Source: Lachancea kluyveri NRRL Y-12651
Lineage: Eukaryota; Ascomycota; Saccharomycetes; Saccharomycetales; Saccharomycetaceae
Assembly: GCA_000149225.2 (NCBI GenBank)
Contig: CM000689.1
Coordinates: 1,178,001-1,242,000 of the forward strand
DNA: 64,000 nt
Direction: 5' to 3'
Within the stretch, counting starts at the first letter, position 1, and every line of letters begins with the position of its first letter. A model generated the notes under the pieces. That model searched no databases. It was not told the origin of the DNA and was given only the letters and a program-made list of their open reading frames with translations. Made by a program: the position numbers and the translations under genes. This document shows positions 1-9,590 of the stretch, piece by piece.

Positions 1-3000
1 CGACAATAGACAACCCTCTGGTAACCACACTATCAGAACACACCAGGTCTATTAACAGTGTGGATTTTAACATGAGTCAAACCAACTTACTTATAAGCGG
101 TGGGCAAGATGGATGCATCAAAGTATGGGACCTTCGGTCAAGCCAGAGAAGCACAAATAGAAGCGATATCAATATAAATACAGGTTCAGATTCTATAAGG
201 GACATCAAATGGATGCCTAGTTATGATTTTGCCACGAATGATGTTAATAACAGCAATGGAATTTCCAACAGAGGCTTCAAGTTTGCATCTATCCATGACT
301 CGGGACTTTTGTTAAAGTTTGACCTCCGTCAGCCCAATCAGATGGAAAAAAAAATCAATGCGCACTCTGGCCCAGGGCTTTGCTTACACTGGCATCCTCA
401 CCAAGAATATATTATCAGCGGAGGCAGGGATGGTAAGTGTTGTTTGTGGTACGTCGGCGACAAGAATTCCAACAACAACATGAGCGGTAATATTAATAAC
501 ATAAACAACATGTCATCAACACCGACCCACCAACTGACCCCTGGCTATTCTATCAACACTACTAATACCTCCATGATTTTCCCAGAGATAATTATAAATA
601 CAGCACATCCCTTGAGCAAATTAAAATTTAGACCTCAACACGTCAAGAACGTTATGAACTCATTAATTGCAATGTCCTCATTGGGTGAAGATTCCGACGT
701 TTCGATATATTCACTTTCAAGGAGGTATATCCCCAAAAATGTCCTTTCAACACCTTCTCCTTCCTCAGGGTTTGTATGGTGGGATGAAAATTTAGTTTTT
801 GCAATTGAAAAACAAAACATAATCAGCGGTTGGGATATCGCACAAGAACCCACTCTATTGGACAATCTACCCAAAAGTATGGTGGGTTGGAGAGATATTG
901 ATGGGGATGGGCTTTTATTCGTGGATCAACATCGAGGGAGCTATGAAATAGCTGACGAAAATGTCATGACCCCAGATGGTTCAAGCGCCTCTAAAATTTC
1001 ACATCATAGAATGAGCACAGCGACATTAAACAGTTTTTTTAGTAACAGTGCTTCTAAAGTAAATCCAAATTCTCCAATGTTTTCTCCAGCAATGCACTCA
1101 ATCCACAACCATTCTGGATCCATGTCCAATGAAAGGCCACTGCTAACCAAATCTGCTACCTCGATTAGTAACAAGTACAGTGGCACAGTTCCTGTAGGAT
1201 CTTTTGGAAATCACACATCTTTATCACACCATAATTCTGTCATCTCAACGTCAAATTCCATAGTAGGCGGCGGCTTAGACTTCAACGACGTCCCATCCCC
1301 ACAGCTTATATCCTTGGATTTACCCCAAATAATCAATAGAGTTAGAATATCGAAGCTTCCAGAACTCAGAAAAGAAATGGAGACTTCTGAACTTACGGCA
1401 CTCAAAGAATCACCAGTTGAAGTCTTCAAGTTTCTAGCTAGAGAGTTAAAGTTTTCTTACATGCAAGAAAAAAACAACACAAGACTTGATGAAGATACCG
1501 TTGAGGCAGATAAAGCCCAAAGTATAGACGATGCAAAAACAAAGAAGCAACTGATGGAGAAATTTGGTATTGCAGAAAACAATACATGGACAAACCTAAT
1601 TAGAAGGAATACATCTCACGATGCCGAAACCGAGATCCCAGGAGAGCCTGCCGTGCATACAGAGGAAGAAAGCTTGAAAGGTTCCAACATTAGAAAAGAA
1701 ACCAATGAAGTAAAAAAGATTAAGACACTTGATACGGACCACAAGGAAGAGATGGCCACCAATAATGATGGAATGCGGACGATCAAACTTCAAGAAAGAA
1801 TCAACCACTTAATAGAGCTGGTATCTATGTGTGACCATAACGCAGAAACATATCTGTACATTAAAGATTTGATGAATTTTAAACTATGGATTATGATGAG
1901 AGATGCTTTACTATGGGAGCTCAAGGAGTTTACAGATAAAGTTTCTATTGACATGGAGAAGAGTGATGGTAATGATGAGGGAAGCCTACATCGTGATGAT
2001 AGCTTTGCCGACCTTACTAAATCCGGTAGGCGCGGCTCCACGGTATCAGACTACAGTAGCTTCAACACTAGTGAGTTTGGATCATCCGTTGGTGGTCGAG
2101 GTAGAGCATTATCATTTATTTCAAATAAATCGGATAAGAGTGGTACCGGAACTGTTCCAGTTTCAAATTTAAAGCTTCAATTAGACCAAGAAAATATGAT
2201 CCCAGGATCACGGAAATCTATATCGGATGTTATCAACCATAGAGATAGTAGGCATACTTCTACCCAACAGAGTAGTATACGAGAAAGTTTGGAAGAACTA
2301 CGGAGGATGAACTCTGAGCACATCGATGAAAGCGCAATTGATGAAGATGAGGATGACACAAAGCCAGTAGAGGCTTACGAAGAAGAGGATGTTGCTGACA
2401 CCATACAAAACAACATACTAAAACCCTCAGATAGCATTCCAATCACGCAGAATCGACGCCAAAGGACTTCGTTTATCGACACATTCATTACAAACCTAAG
2501 GTCTCCAGGCATCGGTCAAATGGATCTAGATAACGAGATTGTATCAAAGACTAAGAGCCCTTCCAATCTGGGCAGCAGCGCTGTTAACAATTCAACAAGT
2601 ACTAACAGTAAACGATCACCCTTGCCTAGCGTTACATCTTCTTGCGCAAGTCTTGCCTTGAGGAAATCTTTACCATCACCGAAAACACAAATCGCAGCAT
2701 CTACTACCAAATATGATAAGAACTCCCCACAAAAGATCAGAGACTTTGACCGTCTTTTAGAAACGGAATCTATAAGTTTGTCGGAATTAAAATTAAGACC
2801 GCGAAGGTCATTGATTACAGGCTTATTGAAGAAGGTGTCTGCTGCTAAACACGGGAAAACAACTCCTCCATGGGACACTGAAAGACTTGTCCGAAAAATT
2901 TATGAACAATCCGTCCAAACAGGCAACATTCTACTGACTATAAATATCCTGCTTTTATTCCAAACCAGTTATAAGGTCACCAGCACTACCGTAGTAAAAA

Positions 3001-3419
3001 ACACACTAGCCCAGTTTATCACTATACTTCACCATTACGAATTGTTTGAAACTGCCGCTGATTTGTTAAAATATTGTCCATGGGACGATATTCTAGGAAT
3101 AGGCTCAGGCCAGTCTACTGTAAGATTGTTTTGTGACAGATGTGGTAAGCTCATTGTTAATGAACCTTCAAAGGAAAGACTTACTTTGGAGTGTCGCAAA
3201 AATGCTGACAAAAAAGTTTTAAGCAAATTCGGATACTGGTATTGTGACTTGTGCTCGAAGCCCAATTCATTGTGTGTGTTTTGCGAAAGGCCGATAAAGA
3301 AACTAGCAATGTGTGTCTTGAACTGTGGCCACGAAGGTCACTTTGAGTGTTTCAAGAAGTGGTTTCTCGAGGAGAACATGCAAGAATGTCCTGGGGGCTG
3401 TCTCGGTGTATTGTTTTAA
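1..3419 (+). CDS. RTC1: Rtc1/Sea2, SEA complex subunit (5' end outside window)
   Basis: The reading frame is open from base 3 with no start codon, so the N-terminus (roughly 200 residues by comparison with the ~1340-residue S. cerevisiae protein) lies left of the window. Visible in order: WD40 repeats (for example the GGQDGCIKVWDLR and SGGRDGKCCLW segments), a long serine/asparagine-rich linker, an acidic stretch, and a C-terminal zinc-binding RING-like domain with paired cysteines (CDRCGK, CDLCSKP, CVFCERP, CGHEGHFEC). Rtc1/Sea2 belongs to the vacuole-associated SEACAT subcomplex that regulates TORC1 signalling. Its stop codon is only 3 bp from the convergent stop of the next gene. The family assignment is firm; only the missing start is uncertain. 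Confidence 0.95.
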   Translation, partial: TIDNPLVTTLSEHTRSINSVDFNMSQTNLLISGGQDGCIKVWDLRSSQRSTNRSDININTGSDSIRDIKWMPSYDFATNDVNNSNGISNRGFKFASIHDSGLLLKFDLRQPNQMEKKINAHSGPGLCLHWHPHQEYIISGGRDGKCCLWYVGDKNSNNNMSGNINNINNMSSTPTHQLTPGYSINTTNTSMIFPEIIINTAHPLSKLKFRPQHVKNVMNSLIAMSSLGEDSDVSIYSLSRRYIPKNVLSTPSPSSGFVWWDENLVFAIEKQNIISGWDIAQEPTLLDNLPKSMVGWRDIDGDGLLFVDQHRGSYEIADENVMTPDGSSASKISHHRMSTATLNSFFSNSASKVNPNSPMFSPAMHSIHNHSGSMSNERPLLTKSATSISNKYSGTVPVGSFGNHTSLSHHNSVISTSNSIVGGGLDFNDVPSPQLISLDLPQIINRVRISKLPELRKEMETSELTALKESPVEVFKFLARELKFSYMQEKNNTRLDEDTVEADKAQSIDDAKTKKQLMEKFGIAENNTWTNLIRRNTSHDAETEIPGEPAVHTEEESLKGSNIRKETNEVKKIKTLDTDHKEEMATNNDGMRTIKLQERINHLIELVSMCDHNAETYLYIKDLMNFKLWIMMRDALLWELKEFTDKVSIDMEKSDGNDEGSLHRDDSFADLTKSGRRGSTVSDYSSFNTSEFGSSVGGRGRALSFISNKSDKSGTGTVPVSNLKLQLDQENMIPGSRKSISDVINHRDSRHTSTQQSSIRESLEELRRMNSEHIDESAIDEDEDDTKPVEAYEEEDVADTIQNNILKPSDSIPITQNRRQRTSFIDTFITNLRSPGIGQMDLDNEIVSKTKSPSNLGSSAVNNSTSTNSKRSPLPSVTSSCASLALRKSLPSPKTQIAASTTKYDKNSPQKIRDFDRLLETESISLSELKLRPRRSLITGLLKKVSAAKHGKTTPPWDTERLVRKIYEQSVQTGNILLTINILLLFQTSYKVTSTTVVKNTLAQFITILHHYELFETAADLLKYCPWDDILGIGSGQSTVRLFCDRCGKLIVNEPSKERLTLECRKNADKKVLSKFGYWYCDLCSKPNSLCVFCERPIKKLAMCVLNCGHEGHFECFKKWFLEENMQECPGGCLGVLF

Positions 3420-3422
3420 AAA

Positions 3423-4283
3423 CTACTTTCTACAAAGATCATATTTATCTAGGAAATCTAATATAACTTCCCAGTACCCATCTTGTGCTATTGTATCATT
3501 GTGGTAACCGCGAGGAAATGCAAAAAATGTTTTATGCTCACTAGGGCAAAGTTGGTAAAGTCTTTCCATGTGGGATGGTGGAACGATCTCATCACGCAAG
3601 CCACTTAGAAATAGGAATGGCATAGTAGGGTCGCAGCCTGGAATTTCGTTTTCTGAATTCCAAATTTCGTGGCACATGAACGAGAGATACTTCAACCAAG
3701 GAAATATATGTGGAATAACCTTAGGAATACTGAGGAAAGTATTTTCGAGGATAACAGCATCACACAAATGTGCATATTTCCTAGCGATGTAAATTGCATT
3801 GGCACCGCCCAACGATCTGCCGTAAAGAATCAGCCTCTGCGCCTTATAAAACGGATCCTGCCTGATAAAAGACATGACACAATCTGCGTCTAACTTCAGT
3901 CCTTTTTCGCTAGGAGAGCCCTTAGAGTAACCATACCCACGGTATGAATATATGAAAACGCTTAGTTTGAATGTCTTGAACAGGAGTTCAACAATTGGTA
4001 GGAAAAAGCCGATATTGCCGGCGTTGGGACAAAGAATCAGCACCGAAGCATCGGAATCATTCCGCCTTATGTCATAACTTCTGATCTCAACACCGTCTGC
4101 TGTCACTAGCCTCCTTTCTTCGTAAGGTAAGCCATACTTGTCTGGCGTGTCGACATGCTCACGGGCTCCCTCAGCCCACGAGGGGTATACTATCTTATTC
4201 TGGTACACGTAAAGGGCCAGTAGTGATGCAGATACGACAGCAGCAGTACCTCCAAAAAGCATCTTGAGTAATCGTAAAAGCAT
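3423..4283 (-). CDS. YNL320W-type alpha/beta hydrolase (Bem46/ABHD13 family)
   Basis: A 286-residue protein with a single N-terminal hydrophobic segment (about residues 8-28), then an alpha/beta-hydrolase domain. The nucleophile elbow GRSLGG gives the catalytic Ser; an Asp in SGLRDEIVPP and a His in GYHNDT complete a plausible triad. Length and whole sequence match S. cerevisiae YNL320W (284 residues), whose substrate is not established; relatives are S. pombe Bem46 and animal ABHD13. The ATG at 4281-4283 gives the family length. It is convergent with RTC1 and divergent from CDC33, sharing a ~390-bp upstream region that holds a perfect ATCACGTGAT box. Confidence 0.92.
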   Translation of the reverse strand: MLLRLLKMLFGGTAAVVSASLLALYVYQNKIVYPSWAEGAREHVDTPDKYGLPYEERRLVTADGVEIRSYDIRRNDSDASVLILCPNAGNIGFFLPIVELLFKTFKLSVFIYSYRGYGYSKGSPSEKGLKLDADCVMSFIRQDPFYKAQRLILYGRSLGGANAIYIARKYAHLCDAVILENTFLSIPKVIPHIFPWLKYLSFMCHEIWNSENEIPGCDPTMPFLFLSGLRDEIVPPSHMERLYQLCPSEHKTFFAFPRGYHNDTIAQDGYWEVILDFLDKYDLCRK

Positions 4284-4406
4284 CTTGCGAGACGAGCCAG
4301 TGCTATCTCGAGCTTCGACTTGGAAGTCTGTTCAACAGTCGAACCCTTTGTCTTCACCAAATGGATAATATGATACGAATCAGACATAATGTTACACGGC
4401 GTACAC

Positions 4407-4416
4407 ATCACGTGAT
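4407..4416. promoter_or_regulatory. ATCACGTGAT palindrome (Cbf1/bHLH-type site)
   Basis: A perfect 10-bp palindrome with a CACGTG core, 124 bp upstream of the YNL320W-type gene and ~260 bp upstream of the CDC33 start. It matches RTCACRTG, the site of Cbf1 and related bHLH factors. Function here is inferred from the motif only. Confidence 0.45.
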
Positions 4417-4600
4417 AATCATATGACCAGATATATCATATACAACGTAAAACGTCAGATGTGACACAAAAGTCAAGACGGCGCTGCTTGGTGAAAAAAA
4501 TTTTCAGGATAAAGGAGCCTATAGATTGACAGTTGCAGTCTTTTCATAGATTTAGAAAAGGCTAGAAACCTACAAGTGCCAAAGGTTGTGTCAATAAGAA

Positions 4601-4674
4601 GTATGTTATGTTTACAAGATTTTATGTGCTATAACTTTCCTGAATGAGCGTGATACTAACTTTGTGTTGTACAG
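4601..4674 (+). other. CDC33: Probable spliceosomal intron in the CDC33 5' UTR
   Basis: The 74-nt segment carries all three yeast splice signals in the right order and spacing: GTATGT at 4601-4606, the perfect branch box TACTAAC at 4654-4660, and CAG at 4672-4674. The last base of the intron directly precedes the CDC33 ATG at 4675. The ~60 nt upstream contain no ATG, whereas the intron contains several, one of which starts a frame overlapping the CDC33 start. No expression data are available, but the perfect branch point makes chance unlikely. Confidence 0.85.
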
Positions 4675-5304
4675 ATGTCCGTTGAAGAAGTTACCCAAAA
4701 GACTGAAAACTTGAACATCAAGGATGGCCAATCAACCATTCTATCTGAAAAGAAGGAGTTTGAATTGAAGCACCCATTGAACACTAAATGGACCTTGTGG
4801 TACACCAAGCCTGCGGTCGACAAGTCCGAATCGTGGTCCGACTTGTTGCGTCCCGTTACTTCTTTCGAAACCGTTGAAGAATTTTGGGCTATTCACAACG
4901 CCATCCCAAAGCCACAAGAGCTACCATTTAAATCCGACTACCATTTATTCCGTAACGACGTTAGACCAGAATGGGAAGATCCAGCTAATGCAAAAGGTGG
5001 TAAATGGACCTTCCAATTCAAGGGTAAGACCCCAGAAATTGATGATTTGTGGATGAGATCCTTATTGGCTGTTATCGGTGAAACCATCGACGAAGAAGAT
5101 TCTGAAATTAATGGTGTCGTCATCAATGTCAGAAGAAACGGATACAAGATTGGTTTGTGGACCAAGTCCGATGCCGAAGAGCCATTGCAAAGAATTGGTT
5201 CTAGATTCAAGACAGTTTTGAAGTTGGGTGATGAAGCACAGTTGGAATTCTTGCCTCACTCTACTGCTACCGAAAAGAACCCAAAACCAACCATCGTTTT
5301 GTAA
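4675..5304 (+). CDS. CDC33: eIF4E, mRNA cap-binding translation initiation factor
   Basis: A 209-residue protein matching yeast eIF4E over its length (S. cerevisiae 213 residues). It binds the m7G cap and recruits eIF4G. The variable N-terminal tail is followed by the conserved core HPLNTKWTLWYTKP, FWAIHN, RPEWEDPAN and NGVVINVRRNGYKIGLWTK, including the tryptophans that stack the cap and those that contact eIF4G. Codon use is strongly biased to preferred yeast codons, fitting high expression. The start is immediately after a probable 5'-UTR intron. It is transcribed divergently from the YNL320W-type hydrolase and converges on VNX1. Confidence 0.97.
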   Translation: MSVEEVTQKTENLNIKDGQSTILSEKKEFELKHPLNTKWTLWYTKPAVDKSESWSDLLRPVTSFETVEEFWAIHNAIPKPQELPFKSDYHLFRNDVRPEWEDPANAKGGKWTFQFKGKTPEIDDLWMRSLLAVIGETIDEEDSEINGVVINVRRNGYKIGLWTKSDAEEPLQRIGSRFKTVLKLGDEAQLEFLPHSTATEKNPKPTIVL

Positions 5305-5516
5305 ATTAATTAGACCGTTAAGTGCTTGTTTTTTTTCTTTATTCTTCTCTTCTTTCTTTTTCATGGTGCCAAACCCTTTGCGTTTTTTGCTCCACTTACA
5401 TATAAATTACCAAGTTTAACTAATACATATTATCGTTTTCCGCCATCGCAACTTTAAAGGCTACAGATCCTGAAACATATGTCAACAACGCATACAAAAA
5501 ACGTGAATAATTCGTA

Positions 5517-8156
5517 TTACCAATAGCCTTCATCGATAACACCTTGGTAAAAAAAGCCCAGCGTCATCACTAGGTAGAATAGAATTAGAATAGAGCCCTT
5601 GAAGTAATTCGACTTACCCTCTGCGTATAGGTAAGTGAATAGGAAAACGCTGACCATGCATGCAATTAAATCCCAGCGAGGGAACACCAAAGTAAACATT
5701 TGATCTCTGATGTTGATAGTATTTTTAGGAATATTCAGTGTGTAAAGGATGGAGAAAACCACTAGCGCAGGTATTTGCAACAAGCAAACTTGCAAAGCGT
5801 ATGCACTGCCAATCTCCATAGACAAAGCGACATTTCCATTCATTGCAAATGAAATAGCATTCAAGAATTCTGTAGTATTAGGAACCAACGCAAACACTGT
5901 TAAACCCAAGAATTTAGGGTTTAGCGATGGAAATTGCTTCAAGACGTTGTCAACACAGTCCACAAGGATTTCGGCTATGATGGCATAAAAAACTGTAGCA
6001 CCCAACAATATCAGCGTAGATTTACTTCTAGACCAATTTGGCGCGTCATGTCCACCTCCACTATCATTGCGACCAACTTCATTTTGTTGAGCCTCTGCTC
6101 TGGTCTCAATACCTTGGGCGCGCAATAGATCTTTCTGCTGCTGGTGCTGCTGGTGCTGTTGCTGCTGTTGCTGCTGTTGCTGCTGCTGTTGTTCTGAAAT
6201 AGGCATTTGCCAGATCATTGCCGCATGCGTTCTTAAAGTAAACCACAAACCAACGAGGTACGCCAGGAATAAAATTACAGCGCAGAAAAGTGACATCGGT
6301 TTAAGGACTTTCAAATACATTTTATTAAATTTTAAGGGGGGTTGAGTAAAATGGCAAATCTCTTTTGAGGTAAAATTTTGTACAAGTAAAGCCAACGTTA
6401 ACGGTTTGGGCTCTTCACCGTTACAAACAACTTCATATCCACCGTATATTTGATAAAGCATTGTAGGCACAAACATAACCATCATGGAAAAAATCAACAT
6501 GGTGGAGGAAACACCAGCGCTTGCTGGATTATAACGTTGGGTTTTTCTCTTTAATGCACCGCCACACATAGATAGTCCTGGTAAGAGCAACACAGCTCCC
6601 AAAACGGAGCCAATCATCGAGCCCTCAACAAGCAGTCCCTTTGACTGCTGTAGTGCAACACAATACAAAAAGATTTCAACGATGGTCGAAAAAAAAGCGT
6701 TAATCACAGCACCGAGTCCCATAGATGTCTGCGCAGATATAGACGCCACAGCCTGCCCGATATAGAACGCCAACGGTATGATTGATACCAAGCAAAGAAA
6801 GAAAATAGCCGACTCTTCGCTGAACCAGGCATCTATATGCCATACACCTTTGATGACGTAAAAATCAAATATGGTGAAAATAACCATGGCAACCAAGTTC
6901 ATAACGATAACATTGGTACCATCAACGGTAAATTTGTAATAATGCCAACCAGCGCAACGAAATGTACAGAGCAACACATTCTTGTCATCTGTATCGGTGT
7001 CGGTGCTATGCGTATGTTTGATAGATTTAAAGTCTAAAGCCAATGGATGCCTTCTGCAGTGATACATCAAATTCCACATAATGTTGCTCATAGGAATGGT
7101 GAAAACAATCAGCCAAGTTATTAGCGCTAAAACGAATACCAAAGGTTGGATGACAATGTGGAAGACAGTGTAGAATACAAACCGGCCCAGGGTCCATTTA
7201 CCTCTGCCAAACAAACGTCTTTGCAAGTGGACGTTTTCTTGTTGCGCCGAGGGCCTATGAATGGAGCCGTACGATGGATGTTGCAATTGAGAGTTAAGCG
7301 TATTCGTAGTTTGAGATTCGTGGAAAAATAGTCTGTTACTGTAAGAAGTAACCCATTTATAAAACTGTTGGACACTAATACCCTCATCCTTGTCCTCTTG
7401 CAAGTAGTTTTCATCGTTGATCATGTACACAACTTTACCAAATGGCCATAAAAAGTAGCAACCTAATTTGTAAAGTAGTAGGGCATAATCGCGGGCAGAG
7501 GAAGTGAATAAACCCATAGCCAAAACAAATAGCGCGCCGATTGAGCAGAAGAGAAATATCAAGACACCAATAGTAATAGACCACAAGAAATTCGTGACGT
7601 GGACCCATACTGAGATATCCTTGGATTTCGTTTCGTGAATATCCTCGTCCGCCGCCCTTTGCACGGATCTCTGTTTTTTGTACAAAGCGGGTTTCCAAAT
7701 TCTGATACCAAACGGGTGAGTCTCGTTAATCGCATCCTGCCTTTCACGCAATGTATAGGACTCTACAGACGTATTGGACCGCTGATCCTCCAGGTCGTCT
7801 TCATCCTCTAAAACAAAATTGTGATCACCATCGTGAAGAATGATCCTATCGCTGTCCTCAGCGATTGAAATATGAGAAACCCTCTTGTGTAAGGGGGGCA
7901 GTTGCGCGTGCTGTGGGGTTTGGGAGGGCTGCTGCTGTTGAGGTCCCGACAGGGGACCTGGTGATGGTGAGTTGACACTGTTAACGGATTTTTTGTGCTG
8001 TATAGCGTATTTCAAACCATCGTGCAACCCCTCTAAATACCTAATATCGTGCTCAATCTCAGTAACATCATCGTCGACACTAAAGACTCTTTTGATGGGT
8101 TCTTGAGAGTTACTTGCACTAGGAAGCAAGTTACTCTTCCCCTTATCTTTGGGCAT
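5517..8156 (-). CDS. VNX1: Vnx1, vacuolar monovalent cation/H+ exchanger
   Basis: An 879-residue polytopic membrane protein of the CAX cation/proton exchanger superfamily (S. cerevisiae Vnx1 is 908). A long acidic cytosolic N-terminus (with VDDDVTEIEHDIRYLEGLH) precedes about 13 membrane segments. The two exchanger repeats carry GLGAVINAFFSTIVEIFLY and VPNTTEFLNAISFAMNG, with the conserved acidic residues used for ion binding. Between them is a glutamine/histidine-rich loop coded by a CAG/CAA microsatellite. In S. cerevisiae it exchanges Na+ or K+ for H+ at the vacuole. The first in-frame ATG (CAT at 8154-8156) is chosen; the frame is open ~36 bp further upstream but without an ATG. Confidence 0.94.
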   Translation of the reverse strand: MPKDKGKSNLLPSASNSQEPIKRVFSVDDDVTEIEHDIRYLEGLHDGLKYAIQHKKSVNSVNSPSPGPLSGPQQQQPSQTPQHAQLPPLHKRVSHISIAEDSDRIILHDGDHNFVLEDEDDLEDQRSNTSVESYTLRERQDAINETHPFGIRIWKPALYKKQRSVQRAADEDIHETKSKDISVWVHVTNFLWSITIGVLIFLFCSIGALFVLAMGLFTSSARDYALLLYKLGCYFLWPFGKVVYMINDENYLQEDKDEGISVQQFYKWVTSYSNRLFFHESQTTNTLNSQLQHPSYGSIHRPSAQQENVHLQRRLFGRGKWTLGRFVFYTVFHIVIQPLVFVLALITWLIVFTIPMSNIMWNLMYHCRRHPLALDFKSIKHTHSTDTDTDDKNVLLCTFRCAGWHYYKFTVDGTNVIVMNLVAMVIFTIFDFYVIKGVWHIDAWFSEESAIFFLCLVSIIPLAFYIGQAVASISAQTSMGLGAVINAFFSTIVEIFLYCVALQQSKGLLVEGSMIGSVLGAVLLLPGLSMCGGALKRKTQRYNPASAGVSSTMLIFSMMVMFVPTMLYQIYGGYEVVCNGEEPKPLTLALLVQNFTSKEICHFTQPPLKFNKMYLKVLKPMSLFCAVILFLAYLVGLWFTLRTHAAMIWQMPISEQQQQQQQQQQQQHQQHQQQKDLLRAQGIETRAEAQQNEVGRNDSGGGHDAPNWSRSKSTLILLGATVFYAIIAEILVDCVDNVLKQFPSLNPKFLGLTVFALVPNTTEFLNAISFAMNGNVALSMEIGSAYALQVCLLQIPALVVFSILYTLNIPKNTINIRDQMFTLVFPRWDLIACMVSVFLFTYLYAEGKSNYFKGSILILFYLVMTLGFFYQGVIDEGYW
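6135..6193 (-). repeat. CAG/CAA microsatellite coding poly-Gln/His in VNX1
   Basis: An interrupted trinucleotide repeat coding about 12 glutamines followed by His-Gln-Gln units in a loop of Vnx1. Such tracts commonly vary in length between strains. Confidence 0.85.
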
Positions 8157-8610
8157 ATCCGAATATCTGCGTAGCGGCTCTGAAGTAGTCAAAGCTAGGG
8201 AGGGGAATGGATACGTGTTGTAAGTTGTACATCAACCCTTCAAATCACGTAAAAAAAGTCTGTTCCAATGTCGAGGAAAGAGGTATATTATGTGGTGTAC
8301 ATATGTTATACATGTGCCAAAGACAAATAAACAAGCGGCCTGAACAGCAATTGAATTCACCGTAAAAGAAATACAACATACTGAAACCCGGTACAGACCA
8401 ACCTAAACTCGTGCTGCTCAGCAGCCCCATTCAAGCTTTGTCCTGAATATTCCCATCATCGCTGTTGTGTTTCATGAGAATGAACCTTATACGAATCATA
8501 GTGTACGAAATAGTAGATCTGGCCGAAAAGAAATATTAAAAAAAAAAAACTTCTTGTGGAACTCGCTTGTTCAGCCACTATTCGCAACAAATCAACAAGT
8601 TGCTCCTGAG
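8157..8610. promoter_or_regulatory. Divergent VNX1/KRE1 intergenic region
   Basis: A 454-bp gap between two divergent genes. It contains A-rich tracts (for example around 8540) and no tRNA, repeat or convincing small gene. The KRE1 frame is open upstream to about 8467 but holds no ATG, so it is not counted as coding. I see no specific factor site that I would defend. Confidence 0.4.
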
Positions 8611-9381
8611 ATGTTGCTACTGCACCACCTATATTACGCGATATTATCGCTATGTGCTGTGTCTGCTGTTATCACTACACAACTCATCACTACAACTAAT
8701 GTGGCTGGCGCTACTGTTACACTATCGAGCATTTATGACCCAGCCACAACCACTCTACCTGCAGGCCTAATTCGGACTGTTCTCACAACTACTAATGACC
8801 TTGGTATTACTGTGACTTTGACCCAGACGGTTTCTACCGCAGCAGCTGCAGCAGCTACTACAACTACTGGAACCGCCACTTCTTCAGTCTCTTCAATCTC
8901 ATCCTCCTCCTCCCTATCTTCGGCCTCTTCATCTTCAACTCTATCCACTACTTCAGCTAAAAAAGCTGCAGCCGACCCCGGAAACACCAGACCTGACCCA
9001 TCCACAGCTTTCACAGGTCTCCCTCTCAGCGCAGTCACTACATTGCCCATCGATTCATTTGTGACCATAACTGAAGGTACCACAAGAACTTACACCACAA
9101 CCAGAGGCGCTACTTCTAACCTATGGGTCACTATCACCACTCAAGGCCAAACCACTGTGATTCAGACCACTTTTGCTCAGAGATTCACTTCACAGTACAG
9201 TGAAATTGCCTCGCCATCTTCTGGATCTGTCGGCTTAGGCACCATAAGTGGCACTGTGGGCCAGGTGAAGTCTGTTATCCAAAAAACTTTTTCAAACTCC
9301 AACGCGGCTGTGCCACTCTTAAGCTACTCTCCATCTTCCATAACCGGTGCAGTTCTAGCATTGGTTATGTGGATCTTGTAG
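8611..9381 (+). CDS. KRE1: Kre1, GPI-anchored cell-wall glycoprotein (beta-1,6-glucan assembly)
   Basis: A 256-residue protein starting at the ATG at 8611. It has an N-terminal signal peptide (MLLLHHLYYAILSLCAVSA), then VTLSSIYDPATTT-type sequence conserved in Kre1. A very Ser/Thr-rich stretch suited to O-mannosylation and a C-terminal hydrophobic GPI-attachment tail (ITGAVLALVMWIL) follow. S. cerevisiae Kre1 (313 residues) is needed for beta-1,6-glucan maturation and is the surface receptor for K1 toxin. It is shorter than the S. cerevisiae protein because the Ser/Thr region is reduced. It is divergent from VNX1 and convergent with ARG8. Confidence 0.9.
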   Translation: MLLLHHLYYAILSLCAVSAVITTQLITTTNVAGATVTLSSIYDPATTTLPAGLIRTVLTTTNDLGITVTLTQTVSTAAAAAATTTTGTATSSVSSISSSSSLSSASSSSTLSTTSAKKAAADPGNTRPDPSTAFTGLPLSAVTTLPIDSFVTITEGTTRTYTTTRGATSNLWVTITTQGQTTVIQTTFAQRFTSQYSEIASPSSGSVGLGTISGTVGQVKSVIQKTFSNSNAAVPLLSYSPSSITGAVLALVMWIL

Positions 9382-9525
9382 AGAAACGAAAACATGCGTA
9401 GCTTTGCGCCCCTCCTTCTTCCCGTTTGGGATTTGTATAGAAAGAAATAGTAAAATATGAAATATAAACTACTGGAATAAACGCTTTTTTTTATGGGAAC
9501 ATACCAAGTATAATGGCTCTGTATC

Positions 9526-9560
<35 letters not shown>

Positions 9561-9563
9561 TTT
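9526..9563. repeat. (TTTA)n microsatellite between KRE1 and ARG8
   Basis: About nine tandem copies of TTTA in the gap between the two convergent genes, 28 bp past the ARG8 stop. It probably lies in the overlapping 3' UTRs; no function is evident. Confidence 0.9.
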
Positions 9564-9590
9564 TCTCTTTTTCTTTTTTTGCCAGCAAAC

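Noticed and set aside
2600-2606. TACTAAC inside RTC1 as an intron branch point
   Set aside because: Lies in an uninterrupted conserved frame with no matching GTATGT/AG pair needed to restore coding.
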